Shown piece by piece: positions 1 through 11,545 of a stretch of DNA of 64,000 bases. Position 1 is the stretch's first letter, and every line of letters begins with the position of its first letter. Made by a program: the position numbers and the translations under genes. Source of the DNA: Leucocoprinus leucothites. Lineage: Eukaryota; Basidiomycota; Agaricomycetes; Agaricales; Agaricaceae. The notes beneath the pieces are model-generated. The model was not told the origin of the DNA and searched no databases. It was given only the letters and a program-made list of their open reading frames with translations. Where the stretch lies: NCBI GenBank assembly GCA_013368445.1, contig JAACJO010000021.1, positions 608,884-672,883 of the forward strand, read 5' to 3'.

Positions 1-382
1 GCCAACACCAGCGGGACCATCAAGCCACAGGATCGACACTGTGCGTGCAAGGTCATCTATCCACGACTGGATTTCTCCGGATATGTCGAGTCGTGTTCCG
101 GGATGACATCTGGGGGGAGGGTCCCGCTCCGAAGAATCGAATTCCGCACCACGAAGCGACTCCTTGTCCAGGAGCCGAATAGCTTCTTTGTCGTTGTCAG
201 TTGATTGGCCTGTTCGTTCAGTTGGCATTTGGGCTTTTAGTCTCATCTGGGTAATAGTTGTACTGACCCATCATTGTGAGGTTGTCAATCTTGAAGCCGT
301 GCGCATTCTCAAATATGGAGCCTGAAGACAAGGGGGCATTCCTAAGATTTTGGAGGCTCCGAGAGTTGCTTTGAGCCATCAT
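1..382 (-). CDS. NACHT domain protein, copy A (5' part only, runs off the window)
   Basis: This is the amino end of a third copy of the NLR-like gene. Exon 1 is 382..268, a 58 bp intron is 267..210 (GTCAGT donor, CTGAAC branch-like site, ACAG acceptor), and exon 2 runs from 209 off the left edge. The visible protein has the FENAxxFxI start, the DPPPxCHPGTR segment that precedes fungal NACHT domains, and the beginning of the Walker A loop. Splicing and reading frame match copies B and C. The rest of the gene, including whether it is intact, cannot be seen. Proteins of this class are cytoplasmic signal-transducing NTPases; the role of this one is unknown. Confidence 0.85.
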
Positions 383-905
383 TGGAATGGTTTTGGGGAG
401 ACGGAGAGGCCACGTAGGCAGAAAGAACCGCCAACTCAGAATCGTCGCACGGGCTTTTCATGTCACGAATTGAGTGGCAGTGCATAGGAAACTGGCAAGT
501 AATCTAAAACTCGGGTAGTGCACAGTAATGAGGCAGTGCCGATATAACTTCTGATTCAAAGATTCTTCGCTTTGTGAGTTGCTGTGGCCCAATGGCCTCC
601 GATATGTTGGGCGTTCAATAAAGCAACTTTTACGAGCTCTCAGTATGGTCGGGTGATAATCAGAACACAACCGCTATTAGTTCTGCCAACTTGACTGCCA
701 TCGGACTGAGACCTGTCAGTTGCTTGCGTCTCATAGTCCTGCATCTTATTCTCCTACAGTAATCATGCTCGGCATATGAGCATCACATTTAATCCTTGAC
801 GGGAGTCATTCTCAATGAAAACACCTGCACGCGATACCGACCCGTAGCAAAAACGCATATCAGGGTACGATGGCAATTCGGAATGGCAGGGGTAAAGCCA
901 GCACC

Positions 906-1010
906 ATGGGGACTCCTTTTCATCCCAAAGCAATGCATACGTCCCAACGACCCACGGTACGTGGAGCTGAGCCCATGATCCAGATGCCCAAAGTGACTCG
1001 ACGTCTGTAA
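906..1010 (+). pseudogene. Relic first exon of the divergent gene (unit A)
   Basis: An ATG followed by the codons for TPFHPK matches the start of the complete gene at 9415 in the third unit. The frame stays open for 34 codons but continues into unrelated sequence, so only the 5' end was carried along by the duplication. It lies head to head with NACHT copy A. Whether it is transcribed is unknown. Confidence 0.55.
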
Positions 1011-1815
1011 ACGAGCACCAGAAATGTAACACCAGGTACTTATGACTGCGAAATATGAATCTGTTCAGTTGTTTATCCGATTATGTATGGACTTGGCAGG
1101 AATTGGGATAGATCAATTGAACCCAAATCATACAGACTTTTAGTGGCCCAGATAGCCACAACGTCATTAACCTGATTATAGTGACACTGTAAATTTTCGA
1201 GGGCTCGACCCTACAATTAGGTTTTCAGAACGATCAAGCTCTGAGGTGGGGGGTCGTCCGGATCACTGTGATAAGCCATGATCAGCCGTACGTATCACTG
1301 ATGTCTCGATTCATGCTTTCAACCCTCGCTTTGCCGAAATGTGACGTCGCAGGCGTTCTGGGGCTGTATTTACTGCATATTCGAGAACAGTAAAAAAAAA
1401 TCAGTGTTTTCACTTCCTTCTAGTCGACTCCAATGACTCGGATTGACTTCATCATTGCCAGCGACGCGCTCTACCAACTGTGCTAAGAAGGATTTTATCT
1501 TAACACGGCTGTACGTTTTCTCAAGCGCCTGTCGACTTTTCATCGGCTATACATAATAGTTGTTGAATTGGATTATTAGGGACTGACTCTTCAATATCCT
1601 CGACGAATCCTAGAGCGTGCTCACACGACAAACACAGACGGACTAATTGATAACTACATTTACATGGTGTGAAAAGAGAGAATTATTATATCTAATACTG
1701 ACTGGCCGGAGTGAATATGAGCCTTTGAGCTGACGAGTTCGTACAGAGGTATACACGCCATCAGCATACTAAATACCTAACAACAATAGTGAATCCGTGA
1801 ATAACACCCCATTCC
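1011..1815. other. Intergenic, no gene seen
   Basis: AT-rich sequence between the relic exon and the 3' end of NACHT copy B. The part at about 1085-1265 is the same block that is present twice in tandem at 5576-5877. No tRNA, long reading frame or terminal repeat was recognised. Confidence 0.5.
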
Positions 1816-2010
1816 CTACCCAGTTCGAAGCCGCTTAGACCTTCTTGTGCCTGTATGAAATCGTTATGTGATCAGATTGAAAAACACCTAGGCACAACAT
1901 AGACTCACCCTCTGTCGGAGTCTTAGTTCGACGCCGCTTTGACTTTTTTGTGTCTGTATGAAATATATACGCATTCAGATTAAAATATGCATATGCATAA
2001 TACAGACTCA
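1805..2010 (-). repeat. Tandem duplication of the terminal exon and intron of NACHT copy B
   Basis: Two blocks of about 100 bp (roughly 1805-1915 and 1916-2010) align along their length, including the CATACAG acceptor and the exon that begins with ACACAA or GCACAA. Copy C has only one such block (6307-6405). The duplication adds one exon and a second basic cluster to the protein. Confidence 0.75.
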
Positions 2011-4416
2011 CCCTTCGCCAAAGTTTCAGCAGACGCTTCTTTTTCAGGCTGAACGTAAGGGAAGATATAAATCCAGAATTGATCGGAAAACTCGAAACCC
2101 ATCAGTGCAAGCCTCTCTTTGCCATTTCCAAGTATGTAAACAGGACATTGGGGATTGACGACGGTGACTGTTGCAAGCTGTTCTTGGATATGAGCTTTCC
2201 AGTCAGGACATTTCGAGAGGATGATGTCACAGCTGGAATCGCATTCACTGCCCAGGCTTTCGTAATCATGCCAGTAAGTATCCTGGACATGCAGTGGATG
2301 AGCAGTTGCAGGAGACTCGGTATGACAGTTGGTGACGTACAGTAGTGGATATGCGCATGAAACGACCTATGGGATCGGGGAACTCAATGTCAAATTCACG
2401 GTGCCTGAACCCATCTCTGGAGTGACCTCCCTCAAATAAAGTTGGCCACAAGTCATCGAGTTCACCAAAACTGGTTACATTCATTTCCTTATTGACATTG
2501 ATGCTGTGGAAGTTAAAGCTTTGGATGTCAGTTTCTGATAACAGTCCCCAATTGAGGAGTTTTAATGAAATGGGCTGGGAGAATGTGTTAGGAGTGTTAT
2601 AGAAGCAGAGCTACAAGACAAACCTCAATTGCTAACCCGATCAAGTCAACAGTATGATAAAGAATGTCCTGGGACGGAAGAGTTAGGCAAAGGGCTTGGA
2701 AAAATTGTGATAGTTCATCGAAGCCGCATTCCTCTATAACATCGGCACCCATCCGCATAAAGGCTTCAAGCATGTCCCTAAAGATATCCGAGTGTTGGTC
2801 ATAAGACTGCCCGAGTGGCCAGGTCAAGTGAATGCGCTCCTTGTCAATGAGATTATTGACTGTGTACTGTGTATGAGATAACAAGAAAACCGTAAAGAGA
2901 TATTGTCATACTTGGATTGTAGGACTCGGCAAGGATACGAGTAGCACATTTAAATGCCCGCCTATGCAAATAATCACGGTCTAAGTGGAATACACCTGAG
3001 CGAGACTGGTGGTGCAGATAGTCCCAGAAGGAAGCATGGTATGGGCCGGTGTTTGTGACTTTTGCCACTTCGGGCTCCGGTACCCTGATAATGGAATGGA
3101 GCTTATGGAGAGCGGCATAAGCTTCAGCCTGAGTGACACTGAAAACACAACAGATATTGACCAATTCAAGAGCGAGAATGGTGCTGGCACGATGAAGGAG
3201 GTCCTTTACAATACACCAGTGTTCATCGGAGACGGCGGAAAGGATTTCCGTATAAAGAGCGTCAAGAGTCGCAAAAGGATTTGATTCTGATACGGAGATT
3301 CTGTCAATGATGCAGATAACCTTTTCAAGTTGAGATATAGGATTCGCGTAGGCTGTATCGCAGATAAACTGTATGATCGTGGAGGCGAAGATAAACATGC
3401 CATAGGCACGGTTCGCGATTTTTGTGAATTGCACTTCTGACGGCCATTGTGTTATTGAAGTTGGAAATGATGTTGAATATTCCACCCGTATTTCTTGGAA
3501 TTTGTCGTGCAAATAGCGTTCAACGTCCTGGCAGGCTTGGTCGGAGTCGACGGGAACCAGGAGCTCTCGATAATTTGCTTCACCAAGTTTCTTGAACGCG
3601 GATCGGATGTGAGGCTCTGGGCGACTGGTGATGATCCAGATGATGGGAGAAGTTGGATGCTCGGTGACCAATTGGCCAATCAGAGAGACGATCTCTTGTT
3701 GGGCGCGCTCTCCTTTACACTCGTCCAAACCGTCTAGTGCAATTAAGATGGTCTCGTGATGTCCGTTGAACAAGACTTTGGCAATAATAGGCTGGAGTAT
3801 GAAGTGTTTGAATTGCTCTCGCATAGATTTATGGACGATGCGGGGGTCACGAGTGAGCATATCGACTACATAGGCCCTGTACGATGGGTACTTTTGGGCC
3901 AGCTGGTACGCAATAGTCACGAATACACGCTGTGGGTCGTGTCGTCTGGCTTTTGAGAAGAAGAGGGTGGCAGCCAAAATTGAATTCGAGGATTCGGAGT
4001 CACGTTCGGAAATGGTCTGTATGATGGCCGATTTGCCAACACCAGCGGGACCATCAAGCCACAGGATCGACACTGTGCGTGCAAGGTCATCTATCCACGA
4101 CTGGATTTCTCCAGATGTATCGAGTCGTGTTCCGGGATGACATCTGGGCGGGGGGTCCCGCTCTGAAGAATCGAATTCCGCACCACGAAGCGACTCCTTG
4201 TCCAGGAGCCGAATAGCTTCTTTGTCGTTGTCAGTTGATTGGCCTGTTCGTTCAGTTGGCATTTGGGCTTTTAGTCTCATCTGGGTAATAGTTGTACTGA
4301 CCCATCATTGTGAGGTTGTCAATCTTGAAGCCGTGCGCATTCTCAAATATGGAGCCTGAAGACAAGGGGGCATTCCTAAGATTTTGGAGGCTCCGAGAGT
4401 TGCTTTGAGCCATCAT
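1816..4416 (-). CDS. NACHT domain protein, copy B (about 755 aa, 7 exons)
   Basis: NLR-like signal-transduction NTPase. Exons: 4416..4302, 4243..2912, 2859..2624, 2574..2341, 2282..2012, 1953..1909, 1850..1816; all junctions are GT-AG and keep one frame to a TAG stop. Exon 1 gives a short FENAxxFxI leader. Exon 2 carries the NACHT core: Walker A GPAGVGKS, Walker B with ALDGLDE, and the ITSRPE sensor. The C-terminal 300 residues contain none of the usual ankyrin, WD40 or TPR repeats. They hold a conserved region (WGLLSETDIQ, then CPVYILGNGKERLALMGFEF about 150 residues later). The last two exons are a tandem duplicate and both encode basic stretches (KKSKRRRTK and RRSKRLR) that look like nuclear localisation signals. 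The ligand and effector are unknown. The choice of the first of two adjacent ATGs is arbitrary. Confidence 0.85.
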
Positions 4417-4457
4417 TGGAATGGTTTTGGGGAGATGGGGAGGCCGCGTAGGCAGAA

Positions 4458-4878
4458 GTGGAGGACTTGCCAAGGAACGAGGCAAGTGCGATTTCTTGTG
4501 ACATGAGTGACACGTCACGGGGATTGGGTTAGTGCGCCAGCGCACTCCTTTTCATATTCGTACTTTATTGTACCTTCCGGTTTCGACTGCATTATGGTGT
4601 CGAAACCTCCAGATTTTTTATTTTCCCGCCCACCCATACCCCTAACCACCATTCCTTCTAACTAAACTCCAATTCTAACATAGACTAACTACTCAGACAG
4701 CCACACAGTGAGCCGAAGGCGAACATGCGGTTTGGGGTGACCCGTCCGCGTTCTCCTTCGGCCCTACAAACAAGGAAATTGGCCGCTTATAGCCGCCATT
4801 TCCTTTCCCCACACTTTGTGTGTGGTTGTCCGGTATGACATAAATTAGAGTACCCTGCATGGAATGAATAGTCACAAG
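4458..4878. mobile_element. Non-autonomous MITE-like insertion upstream of NACHT copy B
   Basis: Units A and C run straight through this point (GGCAGAAAGAACC in unit A), while unit B holds about 420 extra bases. Within it, TTCTTGTGAC near 4491 is an inverted match to GTCACAAGAA near 4870, which suggests terminal inverted repeats and a core element of about 385 bp. The same sequence occurs in reverse orientation at 40251-40940. No coding frame is present. The exact ends and any target duplication are uncertain. Confidence 0.6.
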
Positions 4879-5362
4879 AAGAACCGCCAACTCAGAATCG
4901 TCGCATGGGCTTTTCATGTCACGAGTTGAGTGGCAGTGCATAGGAAACTGGCAAGTAATCTAAAACTCGGGTAGTGCACAGTAATGAGGCAGTGCCAATA
5001 TAACTTCTGATTCAAAGATTCTTCGCTTTGTGAGTTGCTGTGGCTCAATGGCCTCCGATATGTTGGGCGTTCAATAAAGCAACTTTTACGAGCTCTCAGT
5101 ATGGTCGGGTGATAATCAGAACACAACCACTACTAGTACTGCCAACTTGACTGCCATAGGACTGGGACCTGTCAGTTGCTTGCGTCTCATAGTCCTGCAT
5201 CTTATTCTCCTACAGTAATCATGCTCGGCATATGAGCATCACATTTAACCCTGGATGGGAGTCATTTTTCAATGCAAACACCTCCACATGGTACCAACCC
5301 GTAGCGAAAACGTATATCAGGGTTCGATGGCAACTCGGAGCGGCAAGGGTCAAGCCAACATC

Positions 5363-5464
5363 ATGCAGACTCCTTTTCATCCCAAAACAATGCAAATGTT
5401 TCAAGGATCCACGGTACGTAGAGCAGAGCTCATGTTCCAGATGTCCAAGTCCCGCCCAAAGTGA
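5363..5464 (+). pseudogene. Relic first exon of the divergent gene (unit B)
   Basis: The ATG and the codons for TPFHPKTMQMFQGST match the start of the gene at 9415, including the GST that follows the first intron there. The sequence then diverges and stops after 33 residues. It lies head to head with NACHT copy B, as in units A and C. Confidence 0.55.
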
Positions 5465-5575
5465 CTCGACGTCTGTAGACGAGCATCAGAAATGTAATAC
5501 CAAGTACTTATGGCTGCGAAATATGAATCCGTTCAATCATTTATCCGGTTGCGTATGGCCTTGGAGGACACTGAG

Positions 5576-5877
5576 ATAGATCAATTGAATCGAAATCATA
5601 CAGACTTTTAGTGGCTCGGATAGTCAGAACGTCATTAACCTGATTATCGTGACGCTGTAAATTTTCGAGGGCTCGACTCCCCTACAATTAGGTTTCCAGA
5701 ATGCTCAAGCTCTGGGTTGGGGAAATTGGATAGATCAATTGAACCGAAATCATGCAGGCTTTTATTGGCTCGGATAGTCACAACGTCGTTTACCTGATTA
5801 TATGATGCTGTAATTTTGAGGGCTCGACCCTACAATTAAGTTTTCAGAACGCTCAAGCTCTAAGGCGGGGGCGGTTC
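5576..5877. repeat. Two tandem copies of a 150 bp non-coding block
   Basis: The block starting TAGATCAATTGAA at 5576 repeats at 5728. Both copies contain CAGACTTTT or CAGGCTTTT, AACGTC, GAGGGCTCGA, ACAATTA and GCTCAAGCTCT in the same order. Unit A has a single copy at about 1109-1260, so this is a local duplication in unit B. Confidence 0.75.
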
Positions 5878-6306
5878 GGATCACTATGGTAATCCATGAT
5901 CAGTATGTACTATCTCTCAAGCGCCTGTCGACTTTTGACCACGCGCGATTGTTCATTGGCTATACATACTAGTTGTTGAGTCTGATTATTGGGGCTGAGT
6001 CTTATCCTTGACGCATCCCAGAGTGCCCTTGTAGCCTCGCATAACATTTGCAGACGGCTCAGTCCACTGTGAAAGGGAGGCAGTGAAGTACAGCGAATCG
6101 TGACCGATGAACAGCAAGCGAAAATTCGAATGAGACGTTTACATTTACGTGGGATGAATAAATGTCTTCGCTACATCTGATACTAACTGGCTGTGAGTAT
6201 GAGCCTTTGAGCTGACGAGTCCTTACAGAGGTATACATATAAGCAATGTCACGAGCATTTCCAAAACCTAACAACAATGGTGAGTCCGGGTATCACGTCT
6301 CATTCC
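5878..6306. other. Intergenic, no gene seen
   Basis: Sequence between the tandem block and the 3' end of NACHT copy C. It aligns with 1500-1800 downstream of copy B. No gene or RNA was recognised. Confidence 0.5.
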
Positions 6307-8809
6307 CTACTCTATTCGACGCCGCTTTGACTCCCTTGTGTCTGTATGAATTATTTACGCGATCAGATTAAACATGCACATGCATAATATAGACTCACCC
6401 TTCGCCAAAGTTTCAGCAGACGCTTCCTTTTCGGGCAGAACACAAGGGAAGGCATAAACCCAGAATTGTTTTGGTTTGCGAAACTCGAGACCCATTAGTG
6501 CAAGCCTCTCTTTTCCATTTCCGAGTATGTAAACAGGACATTGGGGGTTGACAGCGGAGACAGTTGCAAGTTGTTCTTGAATGTGGGCTTGCCAGACAGG
6601 GCATTTCGCGAGGATAATTTCACTAGTAGAATCGAGATTACCGGGGGAATCGTCATAATCATCCCAGTAAGCATCCTGGACATGCAGTGGATGAGGAGTA
6701 GAAGGAGACTTGGAATGACAATTCGTGACTTACAGTGGTGGACAAGTCCATGAAACGGATCATGGGATTGAAGGCGCTGAGGTAATATTTGCTGCAATTG
6801 AACCCATCTCTGTCATGACTTCCCTCAAATAGAGTTGGCCACAAGTCATCAAGCTCCCCAAAACTGACTACATTTATTTTCTTATCGACGTTGATACTGT
6901 TAAAGCTAAAGCTTTGAATATCAGTTTCTGATAACAGTCCCCAGCCGCGGAGTTTTGATGAAATGGGCTGGGAGAATGTGTTAAGAGCGCCATGGAAGCA
7001 GAGCCATAAGGCAAACCTCAATTGCTAAGCCGACGAAGTCAGCAGTGCAAAAAAGAACGTCCTGGGACGGAAGAGTTGGGCAAAGGGCTCGGAAAAATTG
7101 TGATAGTTCATCGAAGCCGCATTCCTCTATAACATCGACATCCGTCCTCATAAAGGCTTCAAGCATGTACCCAAAGGTATCCGAGTGTTGGCCATCCCAC
7201 CACTCGAGTGACCAGGTCAAGTGAATGCGCTCCTTGTCAATGAGATTATTGACTGTGTATTGTGTATGAGATAACGAGAAAACCATAAAGAGATATTGTC
7301 ATACTTGGATTGTAGGACTCTGCAAGGATACGAATAGCACATTTAAACACCCGCCTCTGCACATAACCACGGTCTGAGTGGAATATGCCAGAGCGGGACT
7401 GGTGGCACAGATAGTCCATGAAGGAAGCATGGTATGGGCTGATGCTTGTAAACGCTGCCTCTCTGGGCTCCGGTACCCGAATAATGGAGTGGAGTTTATG
7501 GAGAGCAGCATAAGCCTCAGCCTGAGTGACACTGAAAACACAACAGGTATGGACCAATTCAAGATAGTACACGGTGTAAGCACCATGAAGGAGGTCCTTT
7601 ACAATACACCAGTGCTCATCGGAGACGGCGGAAAGGATTTCCGTATAAAGAGCGTCAAGAGTCGCAAAAGGATTTGATTCCGATACGGAGATTCTGTCAA
7701 TGACACTGATAACCTTTTCAAGTTGAGATATAGGATTTGCGTAATCTGGATCGTTGATGAACTGTATGATTGCGGAGGCAAAGATGAACATGCCATAGGC
7801 ACGGTTCGCGATTTTTGTGAAATGCACTTCTGACGGCCATTGTTTTATTGAAGTTGGAAATGACACTGAATATTCCACTCGGATTTCTTGGAATTTGTCA
7901 CGCAAATAACGTTCAACGTCCTGGCAGGCCTCGTTGGAGTCAGTGGGGACCAAGAACTCTCGATAGTTTGCTTCACCAAGTTTGTTGAACGCGGATCGGA
8001 TGTGAGGCTCTGGGCGGCTGGCTATGATCCAGATGATGGGAGATGTTGGATGCTCGGTGACCATTTGGCCAATCAGAGAGACGAGTTCTTGTTGGGTGCG
8101 CTCTCCTTTACACTCGTCCAAACCGTCAAGTGCGATTAAGATGGTCTCGTTATGTCCGTTGAACAAGACTTTGGCAATAATAGGCTGGAGTATGAAGTGT
8201 TTGAATTGCTCTCGCATGGATTTATGGACGATGCGGGGGTCGCGAGTGAGCATATTGACCACGTGGGCCCTGTACGATGGGTACTTTTGGGCCAGCTGGT
8301 ACGCAATAGTCACGAATACACGTTGCGGATCGTCTCGTCTGGCTTTCGCGAAGAAGAGGGTAGCAGCCAAAATTGAATTCGAGAATTCGGAGTCACGTTC
8401 GGAAATAGTCTGTATGATGGCCGATTTGCCAACACCAGCGGGACCATTAAGCCACACGATCGACGCTGTGCGTACAAGGTCATCTATCCACGCCTTGATT
8501 TCTCCCGATATGTCGAGCCGTGTTCCGGGATGACATTTGGGCGGGGGGTCCCGCTCCGAAGAATCGAATTCAGCACCAGGAAGTGACTCCTTTGCCAAGA
8601 GCCAAATAGCTTCTTTATCGTTGTCAGTCGATTGGCCTGTTCGTTCAGTTGGTATTTGGGGTTTTAGTCTCATCCGGGTAATAGTTGTACTGACCCATCA
8701 TTGTGAGGTTGTCAATCTTGAAGCCATGTGCGTTCTCAAACATGGAGCCTGAAGACAAGGGGGCATTCCTAAGATTTTGGAGGCTCCGAAAGTTCCTTTG
8801 GGCCATCAT
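6307..8809 (-). CDS. NACHT domain protein, copy C (about 742 aa, 6 exons)
   Basis: Intact paralogue of copy B. Exons: 8809..8695, 8636..7305, 7252..7017, 6967..6734, 6675..6399, 6341..6307, joined by GT-AG introns of 49-58 bp and ending in TAG. The NACHT core shows GPAGVGKS (Walker A), ALDGLDE (Walker B) and an IIASRPE segment where copy B has ITSRPE. The C-terminal region matches copy B (WGLLSETDIQ and CPVYILGNGKERLALMG), but the tail is a single exon ending in SKRRRIE, so it has one basic cluster instead of two. Differences from B are scattered through the coding sequence and both frames remain open, which suggests that both copies have been kept under constraint. The partner, ligand and effector are unknown. 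Confidence 0.85.
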
Positions 8810-9414
8810 TGGAATGGTCTCGATGAGAGTGGGAGGCGACGTAGGCAGGAAGAACCACCAGCCCATATATACAGAATCTTCTCATGGGCACTTCATGTCA
8901 CGAGCTGATTGGCAGTGCGGAGTTTTGGAAACCAGGTACTTACTGTAAATCTAGAACTCGAGCACAGGTATGGGGCAGAATACATGATGTACCGATATAA
9001 CTTTTGGTTCGAAGGTTCTTCGTTATGCGAGTCGTCTGACTTCGTGGAAGCTGCCGAGCTGCCGAGCATTAAAGCTTCAACAGCTCTCGGTACCTATGGT
9101 CGGCGGTATATAAATATAGAATTCTCTCTCTCCCTCACGGTGTGGTCAGGTGATAATCAGAACATAGCACGTGATGATTAAAACGCGACCGCGATGTCGG
9201 ACTGGGCTTGTCACTTGCTTGTATCTCGTAGTCCTGGACATCCGACTCATCTTACTCCCCTACGGTCATCATGCTCAGCGCACGAGCATCACATTTAGCC
9301 CTTGATGGGAGCCAGTTCCCAATGAAAACACCTGCGCGTGGTACTAGAACCCGTAGCGAAAACGCACATCAGGGCGCGATGACAATTCAAAACGGCAAGG
9401 GTAAAGCCAACGTC

Positions 9415-11545
9415 ATGCGGACTCCTTTTCATCCAAAAACAGCGCGTATGTTTCAAAATCTTGTTATTGTGCAAGGTTGCTCATATTGGGTGACGAGGCA
9501 GAACCCCAACGGCTCTTGAAAGACGGTCCAGGGTCAACTTCGGCCAAAGCTCCAATTCACTTGATCACTCGGTCCAATAAACCACTGGCAGACAAAACCC
9601 CTTTTGCGAACCGTACACTTAACATCTATCATACTCCCGCACCGGACCACAAGCCCCCTAAGCTCAACCTTCTCGCCCCAGTTGTACATGATCAGCACAC
9701 GACGCCAGACTCAGGTCCTGGATCTGCACGGGCCAGCTCCACGAGACGGCACTCAAGGGCTCCAAAGCCCTCTGTTGCATTTCAAACCCCAGCTAACCAA
9801 GGGAATCACTGGGATGTGAGTGACGGCGATATCGTGGTTCCTGAGATGGAGCAGGTTCTCGAGATTGAGGAGGAGTTTGATGATTCGGAAGAAATTGAGT
9901 ATATGCCTCCTAATACACTGGGTAAAGCTCCTTTACATTTTTTTGCGACTAGTCTGACCTCATCCGATGTTGTGATTGTTCTCAGACCTACCCTACCACC
10001 CACCATTCGAATTCGACCTCCCCGACTACAAGCTTCTAGGCCAAGCGGCACTGCGAAGCGTCTACACCTACGTGAACGAAGAGCTCCCTGCCCCAACCTT
10101 CGACTTCACGATATCGGATCAAGATCTGATGAAGTGGGACTCGCTTTCCCTCCCATCGCTCCTATATCAAGACGAGTCCTCCGTTTTTGCTTCCAAGAGC
10201 ACTGTCAAACGATCTATGACGAACTCATTCACAGCCACTGCGAGACGACACCCAACTATTCGTGCTACTTCCGCTCTCACTTCTACCTCTCGTTTAAATT
10301 CCAGGCCAACGACTGCCACCTCTATACGTCCCGCCACCTCGGCATCTACCAAAACACCAACAGCGAAACCTTCCACCCGACTTGCCGCCCCTACCAAAAC
10401 CGTTCGTGTAACCTCCACGATCACCCGTCCACCTTCCACTACCCTTCGAGCCGCATCCTCCGCTGCGCGTCAGTCTCATGCTCCCACTACTACTCGCATC
10501 ACTCGCCCGCAGGCTGACACCTTCACAAGGGCCGTATCTACCAACCCCAGTCGTGCCACGACAATCGGGAAAACTACAGGTATCCCCGCGAAACCTGTAA
10601 CGACGACTTCAAACAGACCTATTATCCCGAGGAGGCCTGCAGCCATATCTTCTACAGCCAGGCCCGCGTCATCAGCATCGGCCCTCCCAACTACCAAAGC
10701 TAGTGCTGTGAAGCCTACACGAACCGCCACAGCTTCTCGGGCTACATCTGCCGCTAGTATTTCGAGGAAACCTCCTGTTCCAAGACTTGCTGAAGTTCAC
10801 GTCTCTGCTGTGATGCGAGCCAAATCGAGTGTAGCTGCGAGTGCTAGTATGAAGCAGGCGACAGCGTCAACCAAAATATCCGGAAAGTTAATTAAATCTT
10901 CAGGGACGATCGTAAAGTTGTCCAAGAAATCAGTTCATGACGTCGTCGGTCCAAAACAGGCTCCCATAGTCTCGGCTAATGAGGATGGTACAATGCCCCT
11001 AGGCGACCAAATTGTGGAAGTGGTTGTTGCTCTGGGCGAAGTCATTGGTTGTGACGCCGAACGGCCGGAGAAAGCGGAGGACCGAGGGAAGGTTAAACTT
11101 GACCTAAGCATAGGGCAACCTACGGACGATTCGAAGGCGATAGCAAGTGTTCTCAACAACGCGTCAGCGGTCGGCGTCCGGGAGAATGAGGGGGATGAAC
11201 TTGAAAGTAAGGATCCACTCTCACTCGCTCAGGTTTCCAGCGCGAGTGATGAAGCTCGGGTTAGTGCGGCCGAAGAGAGCGGGGGTGATACACGAGTAGC
11301 TGAGAGGACCGTGATCGGATCCGGGGAAACTCGATAGTGCTTCTCAAACTGGACTTGGCGGATCTATGAATCCTTTCGCAGAGGCCGAAGCAGCGACGGG
11401 TTTGATGGCGCCAGCGGTGGGCGAAGGGCTCGTTCACGGTGTTGAACAGGTCAATGCTGGCCAGGTTGCCTTGGAGGTGACCCTAAACGAGGGCATCCAG
11501 GATGTGGCCAAAGGAGCTGAGGTCTCGAATACGAGTACAGGCTAA
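9415..11545 (+). CDS. Uncharacterised low-complexity protein, divergent to NACHT copy C
   Basis: I do not recognise this gene. Proposed exons: 9415..9475, 9532..9921 and 9986..11545. Intron 1 has a weak GTTGCT donor; intron 2 is clear (GTAAAG to CTCAG). The N-terminal 150 residues contain a KTPFANR motif and a conserved-looking NHWDVSDGDI, followed by an acidic run. Exon 3 starts with a possible small domain (PPFEFDLPDYKLLG) and then becomes a long Ser/Thr/Ala/Pro/Arg-rich stretch, probably disordered. A frame break lies at the GGGG near 11323-11326: with one G fewer, the frame reaches TAA at 11543-11545 and the protein has about 669 residues, otherwise it stops at 11337. Basic low-complexity regulators of this kind are often nuclear or cytoskeletal, but that is only a guess. 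Its first exon is copied in units A and B. Confidence 0.6.

Larger units (their letters stand above)
1..9475. repeat. Tandem segmental triplication (about 4.4 kb units) carrying NACHT genes
   Basis: Three units lie head to tail. Each holds a minus-strand NACHT gene, its upstream region, and the first codons of a plus-strand gene. Unit A is cut by the left edge (start codon at 382), unit B has its start codon at 4416 and unit C at 8809. The upstream stretches at about 430-1250, 4880-5720 and 8860-9470 align by eye, as do the exons and introns. Unit B has gained about 420 bp just upstream of its start codon and a local duplication at 5576-5877. Only the right-hand unit keeps the full divergent gene, so the extra copies probably arose by duplication whose breakpoint cut that gene. 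This order of events is inferred. Confidence 0.85.

Noticed and set aside
4244..4545. Apparent overlap of two frames at the start of the NACHT genes, suggesting programmed frameshifting
   Set aside because: A 58 bp GT-AG intron (4301..4244 in copy B, same in A and C) joins the two frames cleanly, so ordinary splicing explains it.
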